DNA of 64,000 bases from Sulfitobacter sediminilitoris (GCF_010667575.1 NZ_JAABNT010000010.1:62001-126000), one strand, 5' to 3'; shown: positions 8,612 through 16,861, numbered from the stretch's first letter. Numbers and translations are program-made. The notes: generated by a model not told the origin, from the letters alone.

Positions 8612-8948
8612 CCGGTAAATTCCCATAACGACAGCGGAGGTCTGGGGCGGCTGACGCGCTACGGTTTCCTTGTCCAAAATCGCACATCAAGAGGTATCTT
8701 ATCCGGCGCGTGATATGCAGCACATCAGGTAAGACACACGAGCGTTCATCGAATTTTCGCAGCGGCCCGATAAAATCTATATCAGGCGCTGGGTGATCAA
8801 CAAGAAATCGCAGCATGGTTACTTAAGACGCCTGACACTGCGTCAAAAGAGGGGTATCAAACCACTTAAATTATTGACACATTTCAATAAATTATTGAAG
8901 CTTCTCATATTATAGCTCTGCGAAGTGTGTTTATCCTGGAATCGCTTG
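8612..8948. other. Intergenic region with an A+T-rich palindromic end
   Basis: 337 bases after the flavodoxin gene. A short plus-strand open stretch (about 8733-8909, ending with a TAG) reads like protein but has no start codon or recognisable family, so it is not called. The last 80 bases are A+T-rich and contain a perfect palindrome at 8883-8899. Confidence 0.45.
8871..8899. repeat. Overlapping inverted repeats, possible operator
   Basis: TTCAATAAATTATTGAA (8883-8899) is a perfect 17-bp palindrome. An extra TTATTGA (8871-8877) pairs with TCAATAA (8884-8890), so two alternative dyads overlap. It lies 50 bases before the chosen start of the periplasmic protein gene, a position suited to a repressor or activator site. 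No specific regulator is indicated. Confidence 0.5.
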
Positions 8949-9401
8949 ATGCCATTTTTTCGAATTGCCGCCGCGTCCCTGGCTTTGGCAGCCACATCTT
9001 CCTGCGTTGATATCGCCTGGACGACCGACAAGAAGCATGTCGTGCTGTTTGATGAAGGCGGCTGGATCCAATGGTACGACGATCAGGTCAAAGACCTGAC
9101 TGCACGCGGCATACGACCTGAACTGCGCGGCAGACATTGCTCTGCCGCGACGATGCTTTTGGGCGTGCCGGGCGTTTGCGTACATCCAAAGGCAGAATTC
9201 GGGTTTCATGGCTGCATTCCCGTTCTCCCGGGCGAGACCAAAGAGATGGGCGATAACCAGATGAGAAAGCATTACAACCCTGCCTTAAGAGCATGGTACG
9301 ACAAGAATGCGCGCCACCTTCAATTCACCACGAAGAAGCTGACCGGCCAGCAATTGCACGACATGTTCGGATACGACCTGTGCGAAACGGTGGGGCGGTG
9401 A
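8949..9401 (+). CDS. Predicted periplasmic protein with ClpP/COG3904-like region
   Basis: 150 residues with an N-terminal signal sequence (MPFFRIAAASLALAATSSC; the Cys at 19 could be a weak lipobox). The middle, CSAATMLLGVPGVCVHPKAEFGFHGC, resembles the small ClpP/crotonase-fold periplasmic proteins of COG3904, which read CxSACxxLL..G..R.....AxxGFH. The later part, MRKHYNPALRAWYD, also resembles that group. The start at ATG 8949 is preferred to GTG 8925 because it begins the signal peptide. The gene directly precedes the ABC transporter but is not a substrate-binding protein. Function is unknown. Confidence 0.6.
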   Translation: MPFFRIAAASLALAATSSCVDIAWTTDKKHVVLFDEGGWIQWYDDQVKDLTARGIRPELRGRHCSAATMLLGVPGVCVHPKAEFGFHGCIPVLPGETKEMGDNQMRKHYNPALRAWYDKNARHLQFTTKKLTGQQLHDMFGYDLCETVGR

Positions 9402-9549
9402 ATTTGCACCATACTATCCAAAGCGATCGAAACTGGCAGATGGTGCAGGTGCATTGGAAACCGCCAGTCGACAGGTTTCCACAAGGTTAGTCCGCAATCA
9501 GGCAACCTGCCCCTTGACCCCGCCCCCCTGCCCGTTATCCACTGCTGGG

Positions 9550-10530
9550 ATGCTCGCCTATATCATTCAACGTGTCGCCCAGTCCGCCCTTGTCCTGCTG
9601 ATCGTGGGGCTGGTGGCGTTTTCCATGTTCCGTTTCGTAGGCGATCCCATCGACAACATGCTGGGGCAGGAACGTACCCAGGCAGACATCGAACGCTTGC
9701 GCACGCAGCTGGGCCTCGATCAGCCGTTTCCGGTGCAATACGTGAAATTCCTGACCGGCGCCGTGCAGGGCAACTTTGGCGTCAGCTACCGGCAGGGCCG
9801 CCCCGTCTCTGATATCCTGATGGAACGTGCGCCCGCGACACTGGAACTCGCCGCTGTCTCCGGCTTCCTCGCCATCGCGATCGGCATCGGATTGGGGGTC
9901 TTTACCGCGATCCGGCGGGACGGATTTGCCGCTAACACCATCATGTCGCTGTCATTGATAGGCGTCTCTCTGCCCACCTTCCTCATCGGTATCTTATTGA
10001 TTTACCTGTTTTCTGTGGAGTTAGGGTGGCTCCCCAGCTTTGGGCGGGGCGATACCGTCCGAATAGGGGGCTGGACCACCGGTTTCCTGACCGAATCCGG
10101 CCTCAAGGCCCTGATCCTGCCGTCCATCACCCTTGGTCTCTACCAGATGACCCTGATCATGCGGCTGGTGCGATCCGAAATGCTTGAGGTCCTGCGTCAG
10201 GACTATATCCGCTTTGCCCGCGCGCGCGGATTGCGCGACCGTGCGGTGAATTTCCGCCATGCGCTAAAGAACACGCTGGTGCCCGTCATCACCGTCACTG
10301 GCCTGCAACTGGGTAGCATCATCGCCTTCGCGATCATCACCGAAACCGTGTTCCAATGGCCCGGTGTGGGCCTGCTCTTTATCAATGCGATCCAGTTCGT
10401 CGATATCCCCGTGATGGCCGCCTACCTGATGCTGATCTCCGTCATGTTCGTGGGCATCAACTTGATCGTGGACCTTCTGTATTTCTCCATCGACCCCCGC
10501 CTGCGCGCGGACCGGACAAAGGCGCACTGA
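9550..10530 (+). CDS. Dipeptide/oligopeptide-type ABC transporter permease (DppB-like)
   Basis: About 326 residues with six hydrophobic helices. The N-terminus MLAYIIQRVAQSALVLLIVG is the characteristic beginning of DppB/OppB permeases, and the EAA cytoplasmic loop (YIRFARARGLRDRAVNFRHA) contacts the ATPase. It forms the inner-membrane channel with the next gene. The ATG at 9550 is chosen over 9454 because the extra 32 residues are Pro/Cys-rich and unlike the family. The four-gene operon 9550-13506 runs permease, permease, ATPase, ATPase. Confidence 0.9.
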   Translation: MLAYIIQRVAQSALVLLIVGLVAFSMFRFVGDPIDNMLGQERTQADIERLRTQLGLDQPFPVQYVKFLTGAVQGNFGVSYRQGRPVSDILMERAPATLELAAVSGFLAIAIGIGLGVFTAIRRDGFAANTIMSLSLIGVSLPTFLIGILLIYLFSVELGWLPSFGRGDTVRIGGWTTGFLTESGLKALILPSITLGLYQMTLIMRLVRSEMLEVLRQDYIRFARARGLRDRAVNFRHALKNTLVPVITVTGLQLGSIIAFAIITETVFQWPGVGLLFINAIQFVDIPVMAAYLMLISVMFVGINLIVDLLYFSIDPRLRADRTKAH

Positions 10531-10531
10531 C

Positions 10532-11494
10532 ATGACCGAAATGCCCCTGCCCCCCGACGCGCCCATTGCCGTCAAAGACCCTTCCCGGCTCAGCCTCGCA
10601 CTGCAATCGGACTTTATCTACACCTTCAAGCACTCGCCCGTCGCAATCGTTTCCTTCGTCGTGGTCGTGCTGATGGTGCTGGCAGCAATCTTTGCCCCCC
10701 TCATCGCGCCCTATAACCCCTTCGATCCTGCGTCGCTGGACCTGATGAACGGGTTTTCCAGACCGATGGAGCCCAACGCCTTTACCGGAGACACCTTCTG
10801 GCTCGGCACCGACGATCAGGGGCGCGACGTGTTCTCGACCATCCTTTACGGCATGCGCATTTCGCTGTTTGTGGGTGCGGCGGCGGTGCTTTTCGCAATG
10901 GTCCTCGGCATCACGCTGGGTCTTTTGGCAGGCTACCTTGGCGGCTGGACCGAAACCATCATCATGCGCGTGGCTGATGTACAGCTCACCTTCCCCGCGA
11001 TCCTTGTCGCCATGCTGATCTTCGGCGTGGCCAAGGGCATCACGCCGGTCGAATACCGCGACCAGATGGCGATCTGGGTGCTGATCATCGCGATTGGCCT
11101 ATCTGACTGGGTACAGTTCGCCCGCGTGGTGCGGGGTGCCACGCTGGTGGAGAAGAACAAGGAATACGTACAGGCCGCCCGGCTAATCGGGCGGACAAGC
11201 CCGTCAATCATGCTCAAACACATTCTGCCCAACGTGCTGTCCCCGGTGCTGGTGATCGCGACGATCTCACTGGCGCTGGCGATCATCGCTGAGGCCACGT
11301 TGAGCTTCCTCGGTGTCGGCGCCCCTCCCACACAACCCTCACTCGGGACGCTCATCCGCATTGGCCAAGGGTTCCTGTTCTCCGGCGAGTGGTGGATCTT
11401 GCTATTCCCTGCGGTGACGCTATTGGCGCTGGCGCTATCGGTGAACCTGCTGGGCGACTGGCTGCGTGATGCGCTGAATCCGAGGCTCCGCTAG
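10532..11494 (+). CDS. Dipeptide/oligopeptide-type ABC transporter permease (DppC-like)
   Basis: 320 residues. It has the N-terminal OppC_N segment (helix at about 38-58) followed by the LGTDDQGRDVFSTILYGMRISL signature that marks DppC/OppC permeases. The EAA loop YVQAARLIGRTSPSIMLKHILPN is intact. It starts two bases after the preceding stop, so the two permeases are translationally linked and form the transmembrane heterodimer. Confidence 0.92.
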   Translation: MTEMPLPPDAPIAVKDPSRLSLALQSDFIYTFKHSPVAIVSFVVVVLMVLAAIFAPLIAPYNPFDPASLDLMNGFSRPMEPNAFTGDTFWLGTDDQGRDVFSTILYGMRISLFVGAAAVLFAMVLGITLGLLAGYLGGWTETIIMRVADVQLTFPAILVAMLIFGVAKGITPVEYRDQMAIWVLIIAIGLSDWVQFARVVRGATLVEKNKEYVQAARLIGRTSPSIMLKHILPNVLSPVLVIATISLALAIIAEATLSFLGVGAPPTQPSLGTLIRIGQGFLFSGEWWILLFPAVTLLALALSVNLLGDWLRDALNPRLR

Positions 11495-11563
11495 TGCTTC
11501 AGCCTATCCAACACACTACCCGGCGCCAGCGCGCCGTGCCCTGCTAAGAATACAAAGTAGCCA

Positions 11564-12544
11564 ATGACCCAATCCGTCCTCTCCATCCGCGACCTTACCG
11601 TCGAAATCCCAACGCGCCATGGCATCCTGCGCCCTGTCGACGGTGTCTCCTATGATATTGCACCGGGTGAGATCCTCGGCGTCGTCGGTGAATCCGGCGC
11701 GGGCAAATCCATGGCGGGCAACGCCGTGATCGGCCTGCTCAGCCCCCCTGCCCGCATCGCCAAGGGCGAAATCCACGTGAACGGCAAACGCATCGACCAC
11801 CTCAAGGGCGATGCCATGCGCCGCCTGCGCGGCAAGGAAATCGGCATGGTCTTTCAGGACCCGCTGACCTCTCTCAATCCGCTCCTGCGCATCGGCGACC
11901 AATTGACCGAGACCATCCTTGCCCACCTCGACGTCAGCCGGTCAGAGGCCGAGAAAAGGGCCGTTGCGGCACTTGATGAAGTCGGCATCCCCGGTGCCGC
12001 CGAACGCATCACTTCCTACCCGCACGAATTCTCAGGCGGGATGCGCCAGCGCGTGGTGATCGCGCTCGCCCTGTGTGCCGAACCCAGCCTGATCATCGCG
12101 GATGAACCGACCACGGCCCTCGACGTCTCGGTCCAAGCCCAGATCATCGCGCTCCTGAAGAGCCTCTGCAAGGAACGCGGCACTGCCGTCATGCTGATCA
12201 CCCACGATATGGGCGTGATTGCCGAAGCCGCGGACCGCGTCGCGGTCATGTATGCGGGCAAACTGGCCGAATTGGGCAGTGTTAGAGACGTTCTGACCAC
12301 GCCGCGTCATCCTTACACGGACGGCCTGATGGGCTCGACCCCCCTCGCTTCTCGCGGCAAGAAACGGTTGCACCAGATCCCCGGTGCCATGCCACGCCTC
12401 GACAATCTGCCCGACGGCTGTGCCTTCCATCCACGCTGTCCCTTCGCGCAGGACACCTGCCGCGCCGACCCCGCACCGAAACTCAGCGACGGGAACGGCG
12501 CCGCCTGCTGGTTCCCGCTCTCTCATGCGGAGGCAGTCGCCTGA
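11564..12544 (+). CDS. ABC transporter ATP-binding protein (DppD-like)
   Basis: 326 residues. It has Walker A GESGAGKS (about 45-52), Q-loop in MVFQDPLTSLNPLLRIG, the ABC signature FSGGMRQR, Walker B LIIADEPTTALD and the switch His in LITHDMG. The C-terminal oligopeptide/dipeptide extension has the Cys pattern CAFHPRCPFAQDTC, which places an iron-sulfur-like Cys motif typical of DppD/OppD. It energises peptide import with the next gene, whose ATG overlaps the TGA of this one. Confidence 0.92.
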   Translation: MTQSVLSIRDLTVEIPTRHGILRPVDGVSYDIAPGEILGVVGESGAGKSMAGNAVIGLLSPPARIAKGEIHVNGKRIDHLKGDAMRRLRGKEIGMVFQDPLTSLNPLLRIGDQLTETILAHLDVSRSEAEKRAVAALDEVGIPGAAERITSYPHEFSGGMRQRVVIALALCAEPSLIIADEPTTALDVSVQAQIIALLKSLCKERGTAVMLITHDMGVIAEAADRVAVMYAGKLAELGSVRDVLTTPRHPYTDGLMGSTPLASRGKKRLHQIPGAMPRLDNLPDGCAFHPRCPFAQDTCRADPAPKLSDGNGAACWFPLSHAEAVA

Positions 12545-13506
12545 TGGCCCTTGTTTCTGTCGCCAACCTCACCCGTATCTTTGACGTCTCCAAGCCCTGG
12601 CTGAATCGCTTGATCGAGCGGCGCAAAAAGGCATATCTGACCGCTGTCAGCGATGTGTCTTTCGAGATCGAGGAAAAGACCGTTTATTCGCTGGTCGGCG
12701 AATCGGGATCCGGCAAATCAACCATCGGCAAGATGCTTGTGGGCCTCCAGCGGCCCACTTCTGGTTCGGTGAAGATCCGCGACGTGGATCTTGCCCGCGA
12801 AACCGATGCTGCCAAGATTGACGCGGTCCGCGCCGATATCCAGATGATCTTTCAGGATCCCTTCGCCTCTTTGAACCCCCGCTGGCGTGTGCGCGACATC
12901 ATCGTCGAACCCGTCGCCGCACGCGGTGGCGAAACCAAAGGCTTGGCTGAAAAACTGCTCGAACAGGTGGGCCTGTCTGCCCGTGACGCCGGCAAGTTCC
13001 CCCACGAATTCTCCGGCGGCCAGCGCCAGCGCATCTGTATCGCTCGCGCCTTGGCGTCAGAGCCACGGTTGATCGTCTGTGACGAGCCAACCAGCGCCTT
13101 GGACGTGTCGGTTCAGGCCCAGGTGCTGAACCTGATGAGCGATCTAAAGGACGACCTGGGGCTGACCTATCTCTTCATCAGCCATGACCTGACGGTGGTG
13201 CAGCATATCTCCGACCGTGTTGGCGTGCTCTACCTCGGGCGGCTGGTCGAAGAAGCAGCACCTGATGAGCTGTTTGACGACCCCAAGCACCCCTACACCC
13301 AGATGTTGCTCGAAGCGGCGCCCAAGCTGGGCGAGTTTGGCCGCGATGTGCCGCCGCCCAAGGGCGAAATCCCGGACCCGATCAATCCGCCGACGGGTTG
13401 CGCCTATCATCCCCGTTGTCCGCTGGCGGCCGACATCTGCAAGGCAGAGCGGCCACAGATGCGGGAACTGCGGGAGGCAAAGGTTGCCTGCCATATGGCG
13501 AAGTAG
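12544..13506 (+). CDS. ABC transporter ATP-binding protein (DppF-like)
   Basis: 320 residues. Walker A GESGSGKST, Q-loop MIFQDPFASLNPRWR, signature FSGGQRQR, Walker B LIVCDEPTSALD and FISHDLT are all present, so both ATPases of the complex are catalytically complete. The C-terminal CAYHPRCPLAADIC matches the oligo/dipeptide extension. The N-terminal part contains an insert before Walker A (SKPWLNRLIERRKKAYLTA), as in peptide and opine ATPases. Translational coupling (ATGA overlap) with the previous gene fixes the start. Confidence 0.92.
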   Translation: MALVSVANLTRIFDVSKPWLNRLIERRKKAYLTAVSDVSFEIEEKTVYSLVGESGSGKSTIGKMLVGLQRPTSGSVKIRDVDLARETDAAKIDAVRADIQMIFQDPFASLNPRWRVRDIIVEPVAARGGETKGLAEKLLEQVGLSARDAGKFPHEFSGGQRQRICIARALASEPRLIVCDEPTSALDVSVQAQVLNLMSDLKDDLGLTYLFISHDLTVVQHISDRVGVLYLGRLVEEAAPDELFDDPKHPYTQMLLEAAPKLGEFGRDVPPPKGEIPDPINPPTGCAYHPRCPLAADICKAERPQMRELREAKVACHMAK

Positions 13507-13534
13507 GCTCTAACAAGGCCGAAATGCCGATTAG

Positions 13535-13557
13535 CAAGGCCCGTTACGCCTTGTTCT
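13535..13557 (+). terminator. Possible terminator of the ABC transporter operon
   Basis: CAAGGC-CCGTTAC-GCCTTG (13535-13553) is a six-base-pair hairpin followed only by TTCT. An outer copy of AACAAGGC (13513-13520) can pair with the same right arm as an alternative. The weak T tract keeps confidence low. Confidence 0.35.
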
Positions 13558-13595
13558 GAGAACTCAGGATCACATGAAAATGGCAGGCTGGTACC

Positions 13596-14477
13596 TTAGT
13601 ACCACTTCGCCACAGGCGGCAGGCTCATCAGCACGGCCTCCGGGTCATGGCCGGTTTCCAACCCGAACTTCGTGCCCCGATCATAGACAAGGTTGTACTC
13701 CGCATAGAGCCCGCGATGACGTAGTTGCGTTTCCTTGTCCTCATCTGTCCAGTCCTGCACGCGGCGCTTGTCGACCAAGGGAACGAACGCAGGCAGGAAC
13801 GCGGCGCCGACATCGCGGGTCAGCGCAAAATCCGCCTCCCAATCGTCTGTGTTGCGGTCGTCATAAAAGATCCCCCCTACCCCGCGCGCGCGTTTGCGGT
13901 GCGGAATGTAGAAATACTCGTCCGCCCAGGCCTTGAGTTCATCATAGAGCGTCTCTCCATGCGGATCGCAGGCGCGCTTCATCTCAGCATGAAAATGTGC
14001 GGTATCCTCGTCATATTCGATGCAGGGGTTCAGATCGGCCCCGCCCCCGAACCACCAGGCATGCGGCGTCCAGAACATGCGCGTGTTCATATGCACGGCA
14101 GGGACATGCGGATTCTGCATGTGTGCTACCAAAGAGATTCCCGATGCCCAGAAGCGCGGATCGTCCGCCATGCCCGGGATGCCCTTGCGCGCGGCCATCG
14201 CCATTTGCGCGCGTTCTCCCAGCGTGCCGTAGACGGTAGAAATGTTCACGCCGACTTTTTCGAACACGCGGCCACCGCGCATCACGCTCATCTCGCCGCC
14301 ACCGGCGTCTGATCCATCCTCGGCCGTGCGGGAGGTCTTGCGCACCTCCACCCGGCCTGCGGGCGCATCTGTTTCATGCCGGTCTTCCAGCGCGTGAAAG
14401 GCTGCAACGATATCGTCACGCAACTGACGGAACCACGCGGCGGCCTGCGCTTTTTCGGTCTCAAAAGTCTCTGTCAT
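13596..14477 (-). CDS. hemF: Coproporphyrinogen III oxidase, aerobic
   Basis: 293 residues, close to the usual length of about 300. HemF converts coproporphyrinogen III to protoporphyrinogen IX with O2 in the cytoplasm. Recognisable family blocks include GGRVFEKVGVNISTVYG, HMNTRMFW, WWFGGGADLNPC, KRARGVGGIFYDD and the C-terminal NLVYDRGTKFGLETGHDPEAVLMSLPP. The start at 14477 is preferred to the upstream in-frame codon because the family begins near this point. It is convergent with the ABC operon. Confidence 0.95.
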   Translation of the reverse strand: MTETFETEKAQAAAWFRQLRDDIVAAFHALEDRHETDAPAGRVEVRKTSRTAEDGSDAGGGEMSVMRGGRVFEKVGVNISTVYGTLGERAQMAMAARKGIPGMADDPRFWASGISLVAHMQNPHVPAVHMNTRMFWTPHAWWFGGGADLNPCIEYDEDTAHFHAEMKRACDPHGETLYDELKAWADEYFYIPHRKRARGVGGIFYDDRNTDDWEADFALTRDVGAAFLPAFVPLVDKRRVQDWTDEDKETQLRHRGLYAEYNLVYDRGTKFGLETGHDPEAVLMSLPPVAKWY

Positions 14478-15114
14478 TGAAGTGTGTTCTCGATTCTGTT
14501 CCAGCGGCAACCTAGCGTTTGCTCATGTCAGATAAAAGTGACAACGGGTGCTTTGTTCTTAATGCAACTCAGCACATCGAACTGGCGTTTAACGGGACCA
14601 CAGGAAACCAGACAGGACAAAAATGCATTAGTCACTGCATTTGCGCTGAATGGGGTCTTTTGATCAGCATGAGGAGGTAAAAATCTCCAATGAGGCAGCG
14701 TATCGACCCCTTTCCCGCGGTTTTCCGACGAGCAATCCGAAATTGCCAAGAGACAGGAGGCGCAATCCTAGCAGCATTTGCACCTTAAAACAAAAGGCTC
14801 GCGTGGCGGCAACCACAGGGGCCATCATGTCAAAAGTCGGTTTTGAAACTGTCCGTCTTGTCACTTCTGACAATACTCCGCAGTGCCGGGCGTTAGACAA
14901 ACCGGATGCGAAAAAGTGGCGGACTTCTAGTCCGGCCAGTTACAGCACATATGCTCCGGTCCTTGGTGCAGTTTTACTCCGACGTTGACAGACCGGCCAA
15001 GGGCGTCATCTTCGTATCGCAAGCGGGTTTAACGCGGAGATTTGTGCCCCACCCGGCTCACCTGTTGCGTCAGGCTCTGTGTCCGGGAGGAGTCATTTTT
15101 AGGGAAAGTTCTGA
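14478..15114. other. Intergenic region between hemF and flagellin 1
   Basis: 637 bases holding the hemF promoter side and the flagellin 3' side. Short frames on both strands lack family features. No FNR box, TTAA-N7-TTAA box, tRNA or strong T-tailed terminator was found. It marks the border between the metabolic region and the flagellar locus. Confidence 0.5.
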
Positions 15115-15939
15115 TTAACGGAACAGGCTCAAGATATTCTGTGGTGCCTGGTTCGCAATCGAAAGGGACTGTGTCGCCAGCTGCTGCTGGACCTGATAGG
15201 CCTGCAAACGCGCTGCTTCTTGTTCCATGTCCGCATCCACCATCGAGCTGACACCGGAATCGATGGTGTCTGTCAGGCTTTCTACGAACTGCATCTGACC
15301 GTCGAGCGAGTTTTCGGTAACGCCTAGCGAGGTTGCCGCAGAGATGGCGTTCTGAAGTTCGACTTCGGCGGTGACCAAATCGGCCGCAACGTTTCCGGAT
15401 GTTGTCAGGTCAATAGCCGACAACGCGTCCTGGATCGCCTGCAGATTAACAGAGTTGAATGACATTGTCGTTGTTCCAAACGTGCCGCCTGCACGGGAAA
15501 TGCCCGTTACAACGGTCACAGCGGCGGCTGCACCGCTGACAAGGTCGTCACCGTTAAAAGTTGCCTGATCAATCGCGGCCTGCATGTTTTCAGCCAAAGC
15601 ATCGAGTTCTGACTGAACAGCGGCTTTGTCGACACCATCGCTTTGCGCAAAGGCGATACGCTCGACCATCTGTTGTGCCAGATCACTGACCGTCTCGGCA
15701 CCAAGGCGGGCTGTCGCGACAGAGTTCTTCGTCGCGGTCATGCCTTCATTGATGGCCTTGAACATGCCGCTGTCGCCCTTCATCGTCTCAGAGATGGCAA
15801 AGTAGGCAGCATTGTCTTTACCGGAGCTGATTTGCAGGCCAGAGGACACACGGTTTTGGGTTTCGTTCAGGCCACGGTTAACGTCTTTAAGCGTTGCAAG
15901 GGCCACCATTGCGGAATTATTGGTGAGAATGGACGACAT
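15115..15939 (-). CDS. Flagellin (copy 1)
   Basis: 274 residues, the filament subunit exported through the flagellar gate. The N-terminal D0/D1 region (ALATLKDVNRGLNETQNRVSSGLQI) and C-terminal D0 region (RLQAYQVQQQLATQSLSIANQAPQNILSLFR) are canonical; the middle is short, as in other Rhodobacterales, with no large D2/D3 domain. It is the same length as the second flagellin at 35116 and visibly close throughout. The ATG at 15939 is chosen because it aligns with copy 2 and is preceded by AAGGAGAG. Unlike copy 2 it has no TTAA-N7-TTAA box upstream, and an IS element starts about 125 bases upstream. Confidence 0.93.
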   Translation of the reverse strand: MSSILTNNSAMVALATLKDVNRGLNETQNRVSSGLQISSGKDNAAYFAISETMKGDSGMFKAINEGMTATKNSVATARLGAETVSDLAQQMVERIAFAQSDGVDKAAVQSELDALAENMQAAIDQATFNGDDLVSGAAAAVTVVTGISRAGGTFGTTTMSFNSVNLQAIQDALSAIDLTTSGNVAADLVTAEVELQNAISAATSLGVTENSLDGQMQFVESLTDTIDSGVSSMVDADMEQEAARLQAYQVQQQLATQSLSIANQAPQNILSLFR

Positions 15940-15965
15940 ACTGCTCTCCTTATTTCTCAAGTATT

Positions 15966-15983
15966 TTCAGTCTTCTGACCGAA
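15966..15983 (-). promoter_or_regulatory. Conserved 5' leader hairpin of flagellin 1
   Basis: In the transcript the leader reads TTCGG-TCAGAAGA-CTGAA, a five-base-pair stem with one G-U pair and an eight-base loop, about 27 bases before the start codon. The same loop (TCAGAAG) and stem occur before flagellin 2 with a compensating A-U in place of G-U. A recognition site for the mRNA regulator FlbT is a reasonable but unproved reading. Confidence 0.5.
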
Positions 15984-16065
15984 GGGCTTCTTTGAGCCAC
16001 GATCTGGGTACCGTCGAAATGGGAAAAAATTTGGGCAAATAGTAGACATCTTTAAGTGAATGACA

Positions 16066-16083
16066 CACCGGCTGAGGCCGGTG
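16066..16083. repeat. IS end hairpin (tnpA 3' side)
   Basis: CACCGGC-TGAG-GCCGGTG forms a perfect seven-base-pair stem with a four-base loop, three bases beyond the tnpA stop codon. It is the likely right end structure recognised by the transposase. Confidence 0.7.
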
Positions 16084-16086
16084 GCA

Positions 16087-16485
16087 TCATTTGGCGGAAT
16101 GTAATTCCAGGTACTGCATGATGATGTCGTCGGTCACATTGCCCGAGGTGGTCGAGAAGTACCCACGCGCCCAGAACCGCCTGCCCCAGTAGCGCTTGCG
16201 CAATTCGGGGTACTCCATCTGGATGCGACGCGACGACCGTCCCTTGATCCGCTGCATGACATCCGAAAGCGACAGCTTTGGCAGGATCGACAGGAACATA
16301 TGGACGTGATCCCGGGCCAGCACGCCATGCACGATGTGAACGCCCAATTCGTCACAGGTCTGCCGGATGATCTGCCTGAGCCGTTCACGCATCGGACCCT
16401 GTAGCACAGCGTACCGGTATTTCGTGACCCAAACGACGTGGAACCTATGGTAAAATCGCGTGTGCGCGGATGACGAGTAGCGCAT
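16087..16485 (-). CDS. tnpA: IS200/IS605 family transposase TnpA (Y1 HUH nuclease)
   Basis: 132 residues, the normal size. The HUH metal site is H60-V-H62 in RDHVHMFL, and the catalytic tyrosine is Y125 in IIMQYLE; GYFSTTSGNVTDD before it is the usual lead-in helix. It excises and inserts the element as a single-stranded circle. The ATG at 16485 follows AGGAGGAGA closely; an upstream in-frame start would lie within the inverted repeat and is rejected. Both the ribosome-binding site and the start codon lie in one arm of a perfect 28-bp inverted repeat, so translation is probably strongly repressed. All catalytic residues are intact. Confidence 0.9.
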   Translation of the reverse strand: MRYSSSAHTRFYHRFHVVWVTKYRYAVLQGPMRERLRQIIRQTCDELGVHIVHGVLARDHVHMFLSILPKLSLSDVMQRIKGRSSRRIQMEYPELRKRYWGRRFWARGYFSTTSGNVTDDIIMQYLELHSAK

Positions 16486-16553
16486 GATCTCTCCTCCTGA
16501 ATGTTGAAACCATACCACCTCCGCGGGTTTCAACATTCAGGAGGAGAGATCAT
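16484..16553. repeat. Perfect 28-bp inverted repeat over the tnpA ribosome-binding site
   Basis: Arms 16484-16511 and 16526-16553 are exact reverse complements, separated by a 14-base loop. In the tnpA transcript the right arm forms the 5' side and the left arm, which includes AGGAGGAGA and the AUG, forms the 3' side. The stem would hide the start from ribosomes, as known in principle for IS200. The perfect length is notable. Confidence 0.85.
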
Positions 16554-16573
16554 CAACAAAGACGCTGAAGCGG

Positions 16574-16590
16574 ACCGGCTGGAAGCCGGT
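16574..16590. repeat. IS end hairpin (tnpA 5' side)
   Basis: ACCGGCT-GGA-AGCCGGT is a perfect seven-base-pair stem with a three-base loop. It shares its stem core with the hairpin at the other end and is the likely left end structure. Confidence 0.65.
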
Positions 16591-16612
16591 AGTTTATCTC
16601 CAATAGATTGAA

Positions 16613-16648
16613 AATCAATGCTTTTTGGCTCCAAAAGAACATTGATTG
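16613..16648. repeat. Long imperfect hairpin beside the IS element
   Basis: AATCAATG (16613-16620) pairs with CATTGATT (16641-16648) around a nearly paired inner part, CTTTTTGG and CCAAAAG. It lies just outside the presumed IS end and may be part of the element, a terminator without T tract, or a separate fold. Confidence 0.4.
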
Positions 16649-16793
16649 GTCGCCCATTGGGAAGGCTACCAGCGCCACAAAACACAAGCTTGTGGCCGTC
16701 GGGACAGTGCGATAGCGGCTTTGTGCACCGATGTTGCTTGTGCCAAGAGAGGCCCAGGGCCTGATGCCTTGTCTCTTAGCCCACTGAATGCCA

Positions 16794-16821
16794 AAGGCCC
16801 CCGCAGTTGTGCGAGGGCCTT
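16794..16821 (-). terminator. Terminator of the Hint-domain gene
   Basis: AAGGCCC-C-CGCA-GTTG-TGCG-A-GGGCCTT forms an 11-base-pair stem with one mismatch, 41 bases after the stop codon at 16862. On the minus strand it ends in CCTTTGG, so the T tract is short. Position and stem strength support intrinsic termination. Confidence 0.55.
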
Positions 16822-16861
16822 ACTGGATGGGTATTGCGGTTGAGAAGCCGGGGGGCCCTGA

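Larger units (their letters stand above)
16061..16595 (-). mobile_element. IS200/IS605-like insertion sequence (tnpA only)
   Basis: About 535 bases around an intact Y1 transposase gene. Each side carries a GC-rich hairpin with the same stem core ACCGGC/GCCGGT: 16066-16083 near the tnpA end and 16574-16590 near the tnpA start. Subterminal hairpins in place of terminal inverted repeats are the hallmark of this family, which transposes as single-stranded DNA and makes no target duplication. Exact ends are not certain. No tnpB gene is present. It lies directly upstream of flagellin 1. Confidence 0.75.

Noticed and set aside
8733-8909. Short open stretch reading like a protein C-terminus before the 8949 gene
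   Set aside because: No start codon, no family match, and a stop directly upstream; could be a remnant but cannot be supported.
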